Positions 33,113 to 41,340 of a stretch of 56,764 bases of DNA are shown here, in pieces. Under the pieces are notes generated by a model. It was not told the origin of the DNA. It searched no databases and saw nothing but the letters and a program-made list of their open reading frames with translations. Every line of letters begins with the position of its first letter. Position 1 is the stretch's first letter. This stretch comes from JAJYQH01 sp036261615. Its GTDB lineage: Bacteria; Actinomycetota; Actinomycetes; Propionibacteriales; Propionibacteriaceae. A program made the translations under genes and the position numbers. The stretch is taken from the NCBI GenBank assembly GCA_036261615.1, contig DATAKK010000027.1:1-56764 (forward strand), written 5' to 3'.

Positions 33113-34045
33113 TCAGTGGGCGACGAGCGCGGCGATGATCATGATGCTGGGGATGGAGGCGACGGTGGTGAGGAAGACCACGTCGCGGGCGAGGACGACG
33201 GCGCGCTGGTAGCGGACGGCGTTGACGAAGATGTTCTGGGCGGCGGGGAGCCCGGCGACGACGACGATCGCGAACTCGGTCGCCGGGGGGAGGCCGAGGG
33301 CGCGCCCCACGGCCCACGCGATGAGGGGCTGACCGACCAGCTTGAGCCCGCTGGCGACGAGCGACGGCGCCAGACCGGGGCCGCGTCCCGGCAGCGGCCC
33401 ACGGCGCAGGCTGATGCCGAAGGCGATGAGCATCGTGGGCACGGCGAGCGCGCCGAGCAGCTTGATCGGGTCGGTGATCACCGAGGGCATCTGGACGCCG
33501 AGGAGGTTCACGACCAGGCCCAGCAGGGTCCCGATGGTCATCGGGTTGCGGAACGGCATCGTGGCGTACCGCGACCATGAGGGCGGAAGACCGCGGTCGC
33601 GGGCGGCGAGGGAGTCGAGCAGGCTGAGCCCGACCGGCTGGAGGATCGACACCTGCACCAGCAGGATGGGGGCCATCCAGCTCGCATCGTGCAGCACGTA
33701 GGTGGCGATGGGCAGGCCGAGGTTGGCCGCGTTGACGTAGCAGGAGCCGAACCCGCCGATGACCGTGGCGCCCGCGTCGAGCTTGAGCACCGTGCGGGCG
33801 AGCACCACCCACACCGCCAACGACCCGGCGACCGCGATGACCGACACCGTCAGCGTCTCCGCGAACAGGCGCCTCAGGTCGGTGGTCGAGAGCATGCTGA
33901 ACAGCAGCGCGGGCGACCCGACGAAGAAGCTGAGCCGGCTCATGGTGATCTGCGCCCGCTCGTCGAAGACGTTGAAGTGCGCGAGAGCCCAGCCGACGGC
34001 GATCACCAGCCAGATCGTGATGAATCCGCTGATCACCTCGCCCAC
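33113..34045 (-). CDS. AEC (auxin efflux carrier) family transporter
   Basis: A 310-residue protein with about ten hydrophobic segments in the two five-helix halves typical of AEC permeases. Seen are the NVFDERAQITMSRLSFFVGSP start, NAANLGLPIATYVL in the first half and GLPAAQNIFVNAVRY in the second half, which is the conserved P-x-x-x-N-x-x-x motif of the family. Start GTG 34045 follows GGAGG. It lies 68 bp upstream of the SulP gene on the same strand. Confidence 0.9.
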   Translation of the reverse strand: MGEVISGFITIWLVIAVGWALAHFNVFDERAQITMSRLSFFVGSPALLFSMLSTTDLRRLFAETLTVSVIAVAGSLAVWVVLARTVLKLDAGATVIGGFGSCYVNAANLGLPIATYVLHDASWMAPILLVQVSILQPVGLSLLDSLAARDRGLPPSWSRYATMPFRNPMTIGTLLGLVVNLLGVQMPSVITDPIKLLGALAVPTMLIAFGISLRRGPLPGRGPGLAPSLVASGLKLVGQPLIAWAVGRALGLPPATEFAIVVVAGLPAAQNIFVNAVRYQRAVVLARDVVFLTTVASIPSIMIIAALVAH

Positions 34046-34109
34046 GAGCCACCTCCGGCCTCCGAGCGTAGTGGGGGACGCCGCTGGGAGCGGTCACATC
34101 CACGCCGGG

Positions 34110-34263
34110 TGGAACCCGGTGCCGTGGCCGAAGAAGGACGTCGTCGCCTACCTCGGCCCGACTCCGGGGTCGTTCAGCCGGGCGCTCGACCGGCTGACCC
34201 GCGGGCGACTCATCACCGTGGACGGCGACATCGTCACCTCGTGGACGCCGACGGCCTGGAGCG
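34110..34263 (+). pseudogene. Remnant of a Crp/Fnr-family regulator (C-terminal helix-turn-helix only)
   Basis: In one plus-strand frame the sequence reads PKKDVVAYLGPTPGSFSRAL, then DRLTRGRLITVDGDIVTSW. This is the Crp/Fnr winged helix: K-D-x-A-x-Y-L-G-x-T-P-x-S-x-S-R-A-L, followed by the G/R-L-I-x-V-D-G wing. There is no start codon, no ribosome binding site and no cyclic-nucleotide-binding domain upstream, where the AEC gene begins on the other strand. It therefore looks like the last 50 residues of a deleted gene. Confidence 0.65.
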
Positions 34264-34270
34264 CCACAAC

Positions 34271-34298
34271 GGCCCGCCCCGGTGAACCGGGACGGGCC
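34271..34298 (-). terminator. Terminator of nrdJ
   Basis: A 12-pair stem with a single mismatch, GGCCCGCCCCGG against CCGGGACGGGCC, closed by the tetraloop TGAA. It lies 16 bp downstream of the nrdJ stop codon on the minus strand. Confidence 0.7.
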
Positions 34299-34314
34299 GC
34301 CGTGGAACGCGGGA

Positions 34315-37170
34315 TCAGCTGCAGCCGCTGGTGGCGCCGCAGCCCTCGCAGACGTAGCACGATCCGCTCGGGCGCATCTTGGTGCCGCAGGTGAGGCAGA
34401 GCGGGGCGTCGACCGCGTGGCCCGACATCCGCTCCATCAGTTCCGCCGTGGTGTGCGCCTGGGCGACGGCGGGCGTGTCGAGCAGCGCCGGCTGGTTCGG
34501 GCCGTCCTCGTGCACCCGGACGTTGTCGCCGTCGTCGTTCTTGAGCGACTCCGACTCCGGGAGCAGCGCCTCGTCCTCCTCCGACAGGTACGACCCGGTC
34601 TCGACGTAGTGCGCCCGCTCGGACGCGGTGTAGATGCCGAGTTCGGACCGCTCGTCGAAGCTCAGGTAGTCGAGGGCGAGCCGCCGGAAGATGTAGTCCA
34701 TGATCGACTGGGCGATGCGGATGTCCGCGTCGTCGGTCATGCCGGCCGGCTCGAACTTGAGGTTCGTGAACTTCTGCACGTAGGTCTCGAGCGGCACGCC
34801 GTACTGCAGGGCGATCGAGATCGCGATCGAGAAGGCGTCCATCACGCCGGCGAGGGTGGAGCCCTGCTTGCCGAGCTTGAGGAACACCTCGCCGAGCCGG
34901 CCGTCGGGGTACTCGCTGGCGGTCATGTAGCCCTCGGCTCCAGCAACCGAGAACGACGTGGTGCGACCGGTGCGCGACTTCGGCAGCCGCTCGCGGCGCG
35001 GGCGGTACTCGATCCGCACCTCGGGCTTCACCTCGGCCGGGGTCTCGGCGGTCGTCGTCTTCTTCTTCGCGTCACTGAGCGGCTGGCCGACTTTGCAGTT
35101 GTCGCGGTAGACGGCGAGCGCCTTGAGCCCGAGCTTCCAGCCCTGGAGGTAGACGTCGGCGATCTCGGCGACGGTGGCAGACTCGGGCAGGTTGACGGTC
35201 TTGCTGATGGCGCCCGACAGGAACGGCTGCACGGCCGCCATCATCCGGACGTGACCCATCGGCTTGATCGCCCGCTCACCCATCGCGCAGTCGAACACCT
35301 CGTAGTGCTGCGGCTTGAGCGCCGGCGCGCCGACGACGTGACCGTGCTCGGCGATGAAGGCGACGATGGCCTCGCTCTGCTCGGTGGTGTAGCCGAGCTT
35401 GGTGAGGGCGCGAGGCACCGTCTGGTTGACGATCTGCATCGAACCGCCCCCGACGAGCTTCTTGAACTTCACCAGCGAGAAGTCGGGCTCGATACCGGTG
35501 GTGTCGCAGTCCATCATGAAGCCGATGGTGCCGGTGGGGGCGAGCAGCGACGCCTGGGCGTTGCGGAACCCGTTCTCGGCCCCGAGCTTCACCACCTGGT
35601 CCCACTCCGCCGTGGCGGCGTCGTGCACCAGCTTGTCGTTGTCGTGCAGCGCGTGCAGGGTGTCGTTGGCCGCCTGGTGCTTGCGCATCACCCGCTGGTG
35701 GGCGGTGGCGTTGCGGGCGTAGCCCTCGTAGGGCCCGACGATCTCGGCGAGCTCGGCGCTGCGACGGTAGGCGACGCCGGTCATCAGCGAGGTGATGGCG
35801 GCGGCCAGCGCGCGTCCGCCCTCGGAGTCGTACCCGAGGCCCTGGGCCATGAGCAGTGCGCCGAGGTTGGCGTAGCCGATGCCGAGCTGGCGGAACTTGC
35901 GGGTCGTCTCGGTGATCTTCTCGGTCGGGAAGTCGGCGAAGCAGATCGAGATGTCCATCGCGGTGATGATCAGCTCGACCGCCTTGACGAACTTCTCGGT
36001 GTCGAAGACGTCGTCCTCACCGAGGAACTTGAGCAGGTTGAGGCTCGCGAGGTTGCACGACGAGTTGTCGAGGCTCATGTACTCCGAGCAGGGGTTGGAC
36101 GCCGTGATCCGACCGGTCTCCGGGTTCGTGTGCCAGTCGTTGATCGTGTCGTCGTACTGCAGCCCCGGGTCGGCGCACTCCCAGGCCGCCTTGGCGATCT
36201 TGTCGAACAGCGACCGGGCGTCGACCTCTTCGATGATCTCCCCGGTGGTGCGGGCGCGCAGGCCGAACGAGGCGTGGTCCTCGACCGCGCGCATGAACTC
36301 GTCGGTGACGCGCACCGAGTTGTTCGCGTTCTGGTACTGGACGCTGGTGATGTCACGTCCGCCGAGGTCCATGTCGAAGCCCGCGTCCCGAAGCGCGCGG
36401 ATCTTGTCCTCCTCGCGGGCCTTGGTCTCGACGAACTCCTCGATGTCGGGGTGGTCGACGTCGAGCACGACCATCTTCGCCGCGCGTCGGGTGGCCCCAC
36501 CGGACTTGATCGTGCCCGCAGAGGCGTCGGCGCCGCGCATGAACGACACCGGCCCGGACGCCGTGCCGCCGGAGCTCAGCAGCTCCTTCGACGAGCGGAT
36601 GCGGGAGAGGTTGAGGCCGGCCCCGGATCCGCCCTTGAAGATGAAGCCCTCCTCCTTGTACCAGTTGAGGATCGAGTCCATCGAGTCGTCGACGCTGAGA
36701 ATGAAGCAGGCGCTCACCTGCTGGGGGCTGGCCGTACCCACGTTGAACCAGACCGGGGAGTTGAAGCTGAAGTACTGGTGCAGCAGCATCCACGTGAGCT
36801 CGTCGGAGAAGACGTCGCCGTCCTTGGGGGTGGCGAAGTAGCCGTTCTCCCGTCCGGCCCGCACGTAGGTGCCGACCACCCGGTCGATGAGCGTGCGGAG
36901 GCTGGCCTCGCGCGCCTCGGTGCCGAGGGCGCCGCGGAAGTACTTCGTCGTCACGATGGTCGACGCGTTGACGCTCCAGAAACTCGGGAACTCCACGCCG
37001 CGCTGCTCGAAGACCGTGACGCCGGTCTTCCAGTTCGTCTGCACCACGTCGCGCTGCTCCCAGACGACCTCGTCATAGGGATGGACGCCCTCGGTGGTGA
37101 AGACGCGCTCGATGGTGAGTCCGTCGCGCTTGCGGGAGGAACGCTTACTGGCGCGTGCCGTCTCGGTCAT
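34315..37170 (-). CDS. nrdJ: Vitamin B12-dependent (class II) ribonucleoside-diphosphate reductase
   Basis: A 951-residue class II reductase that makes deoxynucleotides using adenosylcobalamin. Seen are SACFILSVDDSMDSI with the reductive Cys, FKGGSGAGLNLSRIR, the NPCSEYMSLDNSSCNLASLNL active-site region (catalytic N-x-C-x-E), and PTGTIGFMMDCDTTGIEPD. The C-terminus is a Cys-rich zinc-ribbon tail (CLTCGTKM, CYVCEGCG) with the terminal Cys pair that is reduced by thioredoxin. GGAG lies eight bases before ATG 37170. It is downstream of nrdR with a 150-bp gap that carries an AT-rich TATATA at 37187-37194. Confidence 0.96.
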   Translation of the reverse strand: MTETARASKRSSRKRDGLTIERVFTTEGVHPYDEVVWEQRDVVQTNWKTGVTVFEQRGVEFPSFWSVNASTIVTTKYFRGALGTEAREASLRTLIDRVVGTYVRAGRENGYFATPKDGDVFSDELTWMLLHQYFSFNSPVWFNVGTASPQQVSACFILSVDDSMDSILNWYKEEGFIFKGGSGAGLNLSRIRSSKELLSSGGTASGPVSFMRGADASAGTIKSGGATRRAAKMVVLDVDHPDIEEFVETKAREEDKIRALRDAGFDMDLGGRDITSVQYQNANNSVRVTDEFMRAVEDHASFGLRARTTGEIIEEVDARSLFDKIAKAAWECADPGLQYDDTINDWHTNPETGRITASNPCSEYMSLDNSSCNLASLNLLKFLGEDDVFDTEKFVKAVELIITAMDISICFADFPTEKITETTRKFRQLGIGYANLGALLMAQGLGYDSEGGRALAAAITSLMTGVAYRRSAELAEIVGPYEGYARNATAHQRVMRKHQAANDTLHALHDNDKLVHDAATAEWDQVVKLGAENGFRNAQASLLAPTGTIGFMMDCDTTGIEPDFSLVKFKKLVGGGSMQIVNQTVPRALTKLGYTTEQSEAIVAFIAEHGHVVGAPALKPQHYEVFDCAMGERAIKPMGHVRMMAAVQPFLSGAISKTVNLPESATVAEIADVYLQGWKLGLKALAVYRDNCKVGQPLSDAKKKTTTAETPAEVKPEVRIEYRPRRERLPKSRTGRTTSFSVAGAEGYMTASEYPDGRLGEVFLKLGKQGSTLAGVMDAFSIAISIALQYGVPLETYVQKFTNLKFEPAGMTDDADIRIAQSIMDYIFRRLALDYLSFDERSELGIYTASERAHYVETGSYLSEEDEALLPESESLKNDDGDNVRVHEDGPNQPALLDTPAVAQAHTTAELMERMSGHAVDAPLCLTCGTKMRPSGSCYVCEGCGATSGCS

Positions 37171-37320
37171 CTGGGTTCTCCAGTCGTATATATCGGTGGG
37201 ACTTCAGCTGGCTCGCCCGTCCTCGACGGGGAGCGGTGTTTCGGTGCGGCCGGTGGGGCCGGTCGCGGGCGGTGCGGGTGATGCGCGGTGGTGTGGAGAT
37301 GGGTTGCTGTCGAGGCGGGC

Positions 37321-37830
37321 TCAGCCGGGCACCAGCTCCGGTGCCGGAGATCCGTCCTGCGCCGCCCTCGACTCTGCGGCGCGCTGCCCGAGGCTGCGCA
37401 GCGCCTCGATCTCGGACTCGAAGTCGGCCAGCGACTGGTAGTGCTTGTAGACGCTGGCGAACCGGAGGTACGCCACGGGGTCGAGCTGGCTGAGCGGCGT
37501 GAGGATCGCCAGCCCGATCTCCTCGGTCGGCACCTCCGCCAGGCCCGACGCCTTGAGGGTTTCCTCGACCTGCTGGCCGAGCCGGGCGAGGTCGTCGTCG
37601 GTGACGGGGCGTCCGGTGCAGGCCTTGCGGACGCCGGCGATCACCTTGTCGCGCTGGAACGGCTCGACGACACCGGACTTCTTGATCACGACGAGCTGCA
37701 TCTGTTCGACGGTGGTGAACCGGCGCTCGCACGCCGGGCACTGCCGACGGCGACGAATGGCGGCGCCGTCCTCGGTGACCCGGGAGTCGAGCACCCGGGA
37801 GTCGGTGTGATGGCAGAAGGGGCAGAACAT
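37321..37830 (-). CDS. nrdR: Transcriptional repressor NrdR
   Basis: A 169-residue repressor of ribonucleotide reductase genes. The N-terminus is the zinc ribbon MFCPFCHHTDSRVLDSR with CPACERRF; an ATP-cone (VVIKKSGVVEPFQRDKVIAG) follows. It senses ATP/dATP through this cone. I chose ATG 37830 because the family begins M-x-C-P-F-C and AAAGG is eight bases upstream; ATG 37836 is the alternative. Twin NrdR-box-like sites upstream point to self-repression of an nrdR-nrdJ unit. The Ala/Glu-rich tail is slightly longer than usual. Confidence 0.95.
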   Translation of the reverse strand: MFCPFCHHTDSRVLDSRVTEDGAAIRRRRQCPACERRFTTVEQMQLVVIKKSGVVEPFQRDKVIAGVRKACTGRPVTDDDLARLGQQVEETLKASGLAEVPTEEIGLAILTPLSQLDPVAYLRFASVYKHYQSLADFESEIEALRSLGQRAAESRAAQDGSPAPELVPG

Positions 37831-37925
37831 CTCCATCACCTTTCTTCGATCGACGACCGGACCGGCCGGCCGGGCTCCTGGGGATGAGCCTGTGGGAATC
37901 CCTGTGGACAAGATGTGGACCAAGA

Positions 37926-37970
37926 CCACTACTTGTGGACGAACGACACCAGTGTAACTACTAGATGTAG
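37926..37970 (-). promoter_or_regulatory. Pair of NrdR-box-like operators and candidate nrdR promoter
   Basis: CCACTACTTGTGG (37926-37938) and CTACTAGATGTAG (37958-37970) share the form C-Y-A-C, five bases, G-T-R-G. Their centres are 32 bp apart, about three helical turns, as expected for paired NrdR boxes. On the minus strand, TACACT with GTAGGT 17 bp upstream could be the promoter, with one box inside its spacer. Confidence 0.65.
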
Positions 37971-38199
37971 GTAACCTACGGCGATCGAACCCGGTCGTCA
38001 ATCCCCCGATCGGAAGCATTCCCCCACGTCGCGGGCGGCAGGTCGATCGGCCCGCAGGTCGCCTGACAAGGGACACGCGGGGAAGCACCTCCGCACCTCT
38101 CGCGGGGTGGCCCGTCGCAGCCATAGAGTGTCGCCGACACGCACCGCCGCGGAGACGCGTTGGTCGTCGCACAGCTGCCCACTAGGGAGGACGGTCGAG

Positions 38200-39399
38200 A
38201 TGACCAACAACTGGGACTGGAACCGCACCGACGGCCCCCACGAGGGCGCCGAGAGCGAACAGAACGCCGCCCCCGCGGAGGGCGGTCAGCAGACGCCCCC
38301 GCCGTGGAACGGCGCAGAGGCGACCCCCGGCCAGGCGGATGCCGCCGGCACGGCGGCGCAGACTCCCTGGAGCCGGCCCAACCGCGCCGAAGACCCCGCC
38401 GAGGCCGACCGCGACTACGGGCAGGCCCCCTGGGACGCCGCCGGTGCCGCGCCGAGCGCCGGCGCCGATCAGGGCTTCACCCAGGCGCCCTGGGACCGCG
38501 ACGCCACCGCGGGCGACCAGCCGGCCGGTGAGGGCTACACCCAGACCCCGTGGGCCGCGGCTCCCGGAGCTCGCGCCGACGCCTCGTACTCCCCCGGCGA
38601 GGCCTCGTACTCCCTCGGCGAGGCCTCGAGCTACGCCACCCCGAGCCGGGCCGAGACGCCCCCGCAGCCGGGCACCGCCGGCGCCGCCTACGGCAGCTAC
38701 GGAGCCCCCGGGGCGGCGTACGGCCAGCCGTCCGGGCCGAGCGGCTACGGCCAGGCGACTCCCCAGGACCAGCCGGGCTCGGCCCCGGGTTACGGCGCGG
38801 GCGGCAACACCGCCCCCTATGGCAGTGGGGCCCCCTACGGCGGTCAGCCGAGTGCGACCCCGCCGTACCAGGGCAACTCCTACGGAGCCCCGCAGTTCGG
38901 CGGTACCCCTGCCTTCGGGGGCGCCCCGTACCAGGCGTCCCCCTACGGGCAGCCGGCATACGGCTTCGGAGGCCCGCAGGTGCCGATGCGACCGCGGATG
39001 GGGTTCATGCAGGCGATGACCGCGTGGGTTCAGAACTACGCCCGCTTCAACGGCCGGGCGGGTCTCAGTGAGTACTGGTGGACCGTGCTCGGCCAGTTCG
39101 TCGTCGTGCTCGTGCTCGACCTCCTGCTGAGCACGGCCGGACGCAGCGCGGACGGCAGCACGAACGGGCTCGGCGTGATCGTGAGCATTCTGCTGGGTAT
39201 CTGGAGCCTCGCCACCATCATCCCCAGCCTGTCGGTCACCGTTCGTCGGCTGCACGACACCAACCGCTCCGGCTGGACCTGGCTGCTCGGGCTCATCCCG
39301 CTCGTGGGGGGCATCATCGTGCTCGTGTTCACCCTCGGCGGCTCGAACCCGGCCGGCGCCCGATTCGACGGTGTCGACCAGCCGCGCACCGGCGACTGA
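38200..39399 (+). CDS. DUF805 membrane protein with long disordered N-terminus
   Basis: A 399-residue protein. Residues 1-265 are disordered and rich in Pro, Gly, Ala, Tyr and Gln, with five Pro-Trp motifs at near-regular spacing (35-36, 56-57, 77-78, 97-98, 117-118), followed by Gly/Tyr/Gln-rich sequence. The last about 130 residues are a DUF805 domain: FNGRAGLSEYWWTVLG, three hydrophobic helices and VRRLHDTNRSGWTWLL. DUF805 proteins are small inner-membrane proteins of unknown function. Start ATG 38200 has GGGAGG upstream. The tail could bind partners in the cytoplasm; this is inference. Confidence 0.85.
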   Translation: MTNNWDWNRTDGPHEGAESEQNAAPAEGGQQTPPPWNGAEATPGQADAAGTAAQTPWSRPNRAEDPAEADRDYGQAPWDAAGAAPSAGADQGFTQAPWDRDATAGDQPAGEGYTQTPWAAAPGARADASYSPGEASYSLGEASSYATPSRAETPPQPGTAGAAYGSYGAPGAAYGQPSGPSGYGQATPQDQPGSAPGYGAGGNTAPYGSGAPYGGQPSATPPYQGNSYGAPQFGGTPAFGGAPYQASPYGQPAYGFGGPQVPMRPRMGFMQAMTAWVQNYARFNGRAGLSEYWWTVLGQFVVVLVLDLLLSTAGRSADGSTNGLGVIVSILLGIWSLATIIPSLSVTVRRLHDTNRSGWTWLLGLIPLVGGIIVLVFTLGGSNPAGARFDGVDQPRTGD

Positions 39400-39499
39400 T
39401 CGGTTCACCCCCGCTGGGTCGGCCCCGGCTCGGTTCGCCGTCGCCCCTGTCCGCACGACTCCCCCTCTCGCCCGGCCACCGTTCCGTGCCGCGGGTGCG

Positions 39500-39829
39500 T
39501 CAACCCTGGGCGCCGGCGGCCACCTGCGCGCCGGACGGCGTGTCGACCGGAGCATTGCTCACGGCGAAGAAGCTCGCGACGATCACTGTGACGCTCGCGA
39601 GGGCAAGCACCGCGAACACGACGAGCACCGCCAGCAACCCACGCTCGGTGAGCTGCGGCCGCGAGTCGCGCGCCACCGGCCCGGTGGCGACCACGGGCCG
39701 CAGTGGGCGCCGCATGGGCGCGGGGTCGTCCGCGGGGACCAGATAGAGGTGCGGGCGGACCTCGGCCGCCTTTCCATGAGACGAGCCGCCGCTCGCCACC
39801 CGGCCATCGGAAATCGCCAGTGCCGACAT
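39500..39829 (-). CDS. Short single-span membrane protein divergent from lexA; probable SOS-induced division inhibitor relative without LysM
   Basis: A 109-residue protein with a polar N-terminus of 60 residues, SRPQLTERG, and one membrane helix at about 64-88, ending in a 20-residue Ala/Gly tail. Position and the R-x-x-L-T-x-R-G before the helix resemble the divergent partner of lexA in Actinobacteria (Rv2719c/ChiZ, YneA and DivS group), but there is no LysM domain after the helix. ATG 39829 was chosen because AGGAGG is upstream. A perfect LexA box lies 38 bp before the start. Annotated as a probable cell-division modulator by analogy only. Confidence 0.6.
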   Translation of the reverse strand: MSALAISDGRVASGGSSHGKAAEVRPHLYLVPADDPAPMRRPLRPVVATGPVARDSRPQLTERGLLAVLVVFAVLALASVTVIVASFFAVSNAPVDTPSGAQVAAGAQG

Positions 39830-39866
39830 CGTTCCTCCTGTATGCGCTGCTGACTGTGGTGCCGGT

Positions 39867-39882
39867 TCGAACACCTGTTCGA
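39867..39882. promoter_or_regulatory. LexA (SOS) box, perfect
   Basis: TCGAACACCTGTTCGA is a full palindromic match to the Gram-positive LexA operator C-G-A-A-C, N4, G-T-T-C-G. It lies just upstream of the divergent membrane protein and 262 bp upstream of lexA. Confidence 0.85.
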
Positions 39883-39915
39883 CGAATCGAGCTTATCGAA
39901 CGTGCGGGCCAAATG

Positions 39916-39927
39916 GAACAGCAGTTC
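39916..39927. promoter_or_regulatory. Second LexA-box-like site
   Basis: GAAC, AGCA, GTTC: the core of the LexA operator, weaker in its outer bases. It lies between the first box and lexA. Confidence 0.5.
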
Positions 39928-40097
39928 GATGCGTCGTGCCTGCGAGCCGGTGCGGCGGTCGCCGCGACCGGTGCTCTCACCGGTACCTACATGCCATCAG
40001 GTGGCACTGACAGTTTTTCCGGGGACGTCGGCAGCGCTGCCTTCGCGCCGAGGCCCCGGCGGCGTCCCGGGGCTTCACGAATGCTTCGCAACACGCT

Positions 40098-40137
40098 CGA
40101 ACAGACCTTCGAAATTGTCGGACCGGTCCGATAGTCT
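40098..40137 (+). promoter_or_regulatory. lexA promoter with operator-like site and internal palindrome; apparently leaderless
   Basis: CGAAC-AGAC-CTTCG at 40098-40111 is a LexA box with one mismatch. TTCGAA (40108-40113) and TAGTCT (40132-40137) form a -35/-10 pair with an 18-bp spacer. The spacer holds the perfect 14-bp palindrome TCGGACCGGTCCGA (40118-40131). The start codon at 40144 is about seven bases past the -10, so the transcript would start at or next to the ATG. Confidence 0.6.
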
Positions 40138-40143
40138 GCTGCC

Positions 40144-41049
40144 ATGGCGAAAGAAAGTTCCTCCGACTCGGGCAAGCGACCGACGAACACTCCCGCCGCT
40201 GCCACCTGGCCGCCGTCGCCGCCCCGACGGCGCGCGGGGCGCCCGGCCAAGAACGACGTGCGGCCGAGCCGGCCCGACCGTCGGCACGTGGGGCGCCCGA
40301 GCAACACCGAGCTCAGTCGCGAGTTCGGCACCGGCAGCCTGTCGGTCATCCCCGACGGTCCGGTCGGCGCCGACGGGCTCACCGCCCGCCAGCGACTGAT
40401 CCTCGACGTCATCCGGCAGAGCGTCGAAGCGCGCGGCTACCCGCCGAGCATCCGCGAGATGGCCGAGGCCGTGGGGCTGGCGAGTTCGTCGAGCGTGGCC
40501 CATCAGCTCAAGGTGCTCGAGGCGAAGGGATACCTCCGCCGCGATCCGAACCGGCCCCGGGCGCTCGAGGTGGTCCTCCCCGCACTCACCGCAGCCTCGG
40601 CCCCGTCGGCCCGTCGGCCCGTCGCCGAGCCTGAGGCCCTCGTCGACCCCACCGACTTGGGCGACTCCGTCGCCAAGGGCGTCACGGTGCCCCTGGTCGG
40701 CCGCATCGCCGCCGGCGGGCCCATCCTCGCCGAGGAGCAGGTCGAAGACGTCTTCGCACTCCCCCGGCAACTGGTCGGCGAGGGCACGCTGTTCATGCTC
40801 GAGGTTCGGGGCGACTCGATGATCGATGCCGCCATCTGCGACGGCGACTGGGTCGTCGTGCGCCAGCAGCCCACGGCCGACAACGGCGACATCGTCGCCG
40901 CACTTCTCGACACCGAGGCGACCGTCAAGACCTTCAAGCGCACCGGCGACCAGGTGTGGCTGCTGCCGCACAACCCCGCCTACGACCCCATCGACGGGCG
41001 TGAGGCGTCCATCCTCGGCAAGGTGGTCGCGGTGATGCGGCGGGTGTGA
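40144..41049 (+). CDS. lexA: SOS repressor LexA with N-terminal extension
   Basis: A 301-residue LexA: winged helix-turn-helix (about 78-140, LTARQRLILDVI, PPSIREMAEAVGL, SVAHQLKVLEAKGYL) and peptidase domain with the Ala190-Gly191 cleavage site (GRIAAGGP), Ser225 in GDSM and Lys262 in TVKTFK. On RecA activation it self-cleaves. The first about 75 residues are a basic, Pro-rich extension absent from E. coli LexA, with two G-R-P motifs (32-34, 50-52), each flanked by Arg or Lys as in AT-hooks. No Shine-Dalgarno is visible, matching a leaderless mRNA. Confidence 0.94.
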   Translation: MAKESSSDSGKRPTNTPAAATWPPSPPRRRAGRPAKNDVRPSRPDRRHVGRPSNTELSREFGTGSLSVIPDGPVGADGLTARQRLILDVIRQSVEARGYPPSIREMAEAVGLASSSSVAHQLKVLEAKGYLRRDPNRPRALEVVLPALTAASAPSARRPVAEPEALVDPTDLGDSVAKGVTVPLVGRIAAGGPILAEEQVEDVFALPRQLVGEGTLFMLEVRGDSMIDAAICDGDWVVVRQQPTADNGDIVAALLDTEATVKTFKRTGDQVWLLPHNPAYDPIDGREASILGKVVAVMRRV

Positions 41050-41052
41050 CCG

Positions 41053-41331
41053 GTGCTACTCCACGTGCGCGCGCGCCCGGGGGCACACCGCACCCGGGTC
41101 GGCGGTCGCTACCAGGGTGAGGCCCAACGAGGGGATTGCCTCCTCGTCGCCGTCACCGCGAGGGCCGTCGAGGGGCAGGCGAACGAGGCGGTGGTCGCCG
41201 CGCTCGCCGAGGCGCTCTCGCTCACGCGCCGCCAGGTGCGCCTGGTGAGCGGTCGCACGTCACGCACCAAGGTCGTCGAAGTCCCCGACGACTGCGCGCC
41301 CCGGGTCGACCGGTTGCTCGGCGCCGGATAG
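41053..41331 (+). CDS. DUF167 (YggU) family protein
   Basis: A 92-residue protein with the DUF167 fold: LLHVRARPGAHRTRV at the start, VAVTARAVEGQANEAVVAALAEALS (seen in pieces) and the conserved S-G-x-x-S-R-x-K motif as VSGRTSRTKVVEV. It starts at GTG 41053, four bases after the lexA stop, so it may be translated on the lexA message. Function is unknown in bacteria. Confidence 0.85.
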   Translation: MLLHVRARPGAHRTRVGGRYQGEAQRGDCLLVAVTARAVEGQANEAVVAALAEALSLTRRQVRLVSGRTSRTKVVEVPDDCAPRVDRLLGAG

Positions 41332-41340
41332 CGGTGGGCC

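Noticed and set aside
28875..33212. Long plus-strand frame across the coiled-coil and SulP genes
   Set aside because: Composition (Ala, Ser, Arg only) is that of an antisense shadow; the minus strand has overlapping starts, coiled-coil pattern and SulP motifs.
37171..38199. Cobalamin riboswitch upstream of nrdR or nrdJ
   Set aside because: No B12-box (GCCACTG type) or adequate structure was seen; NrdR boxes explain regulation.
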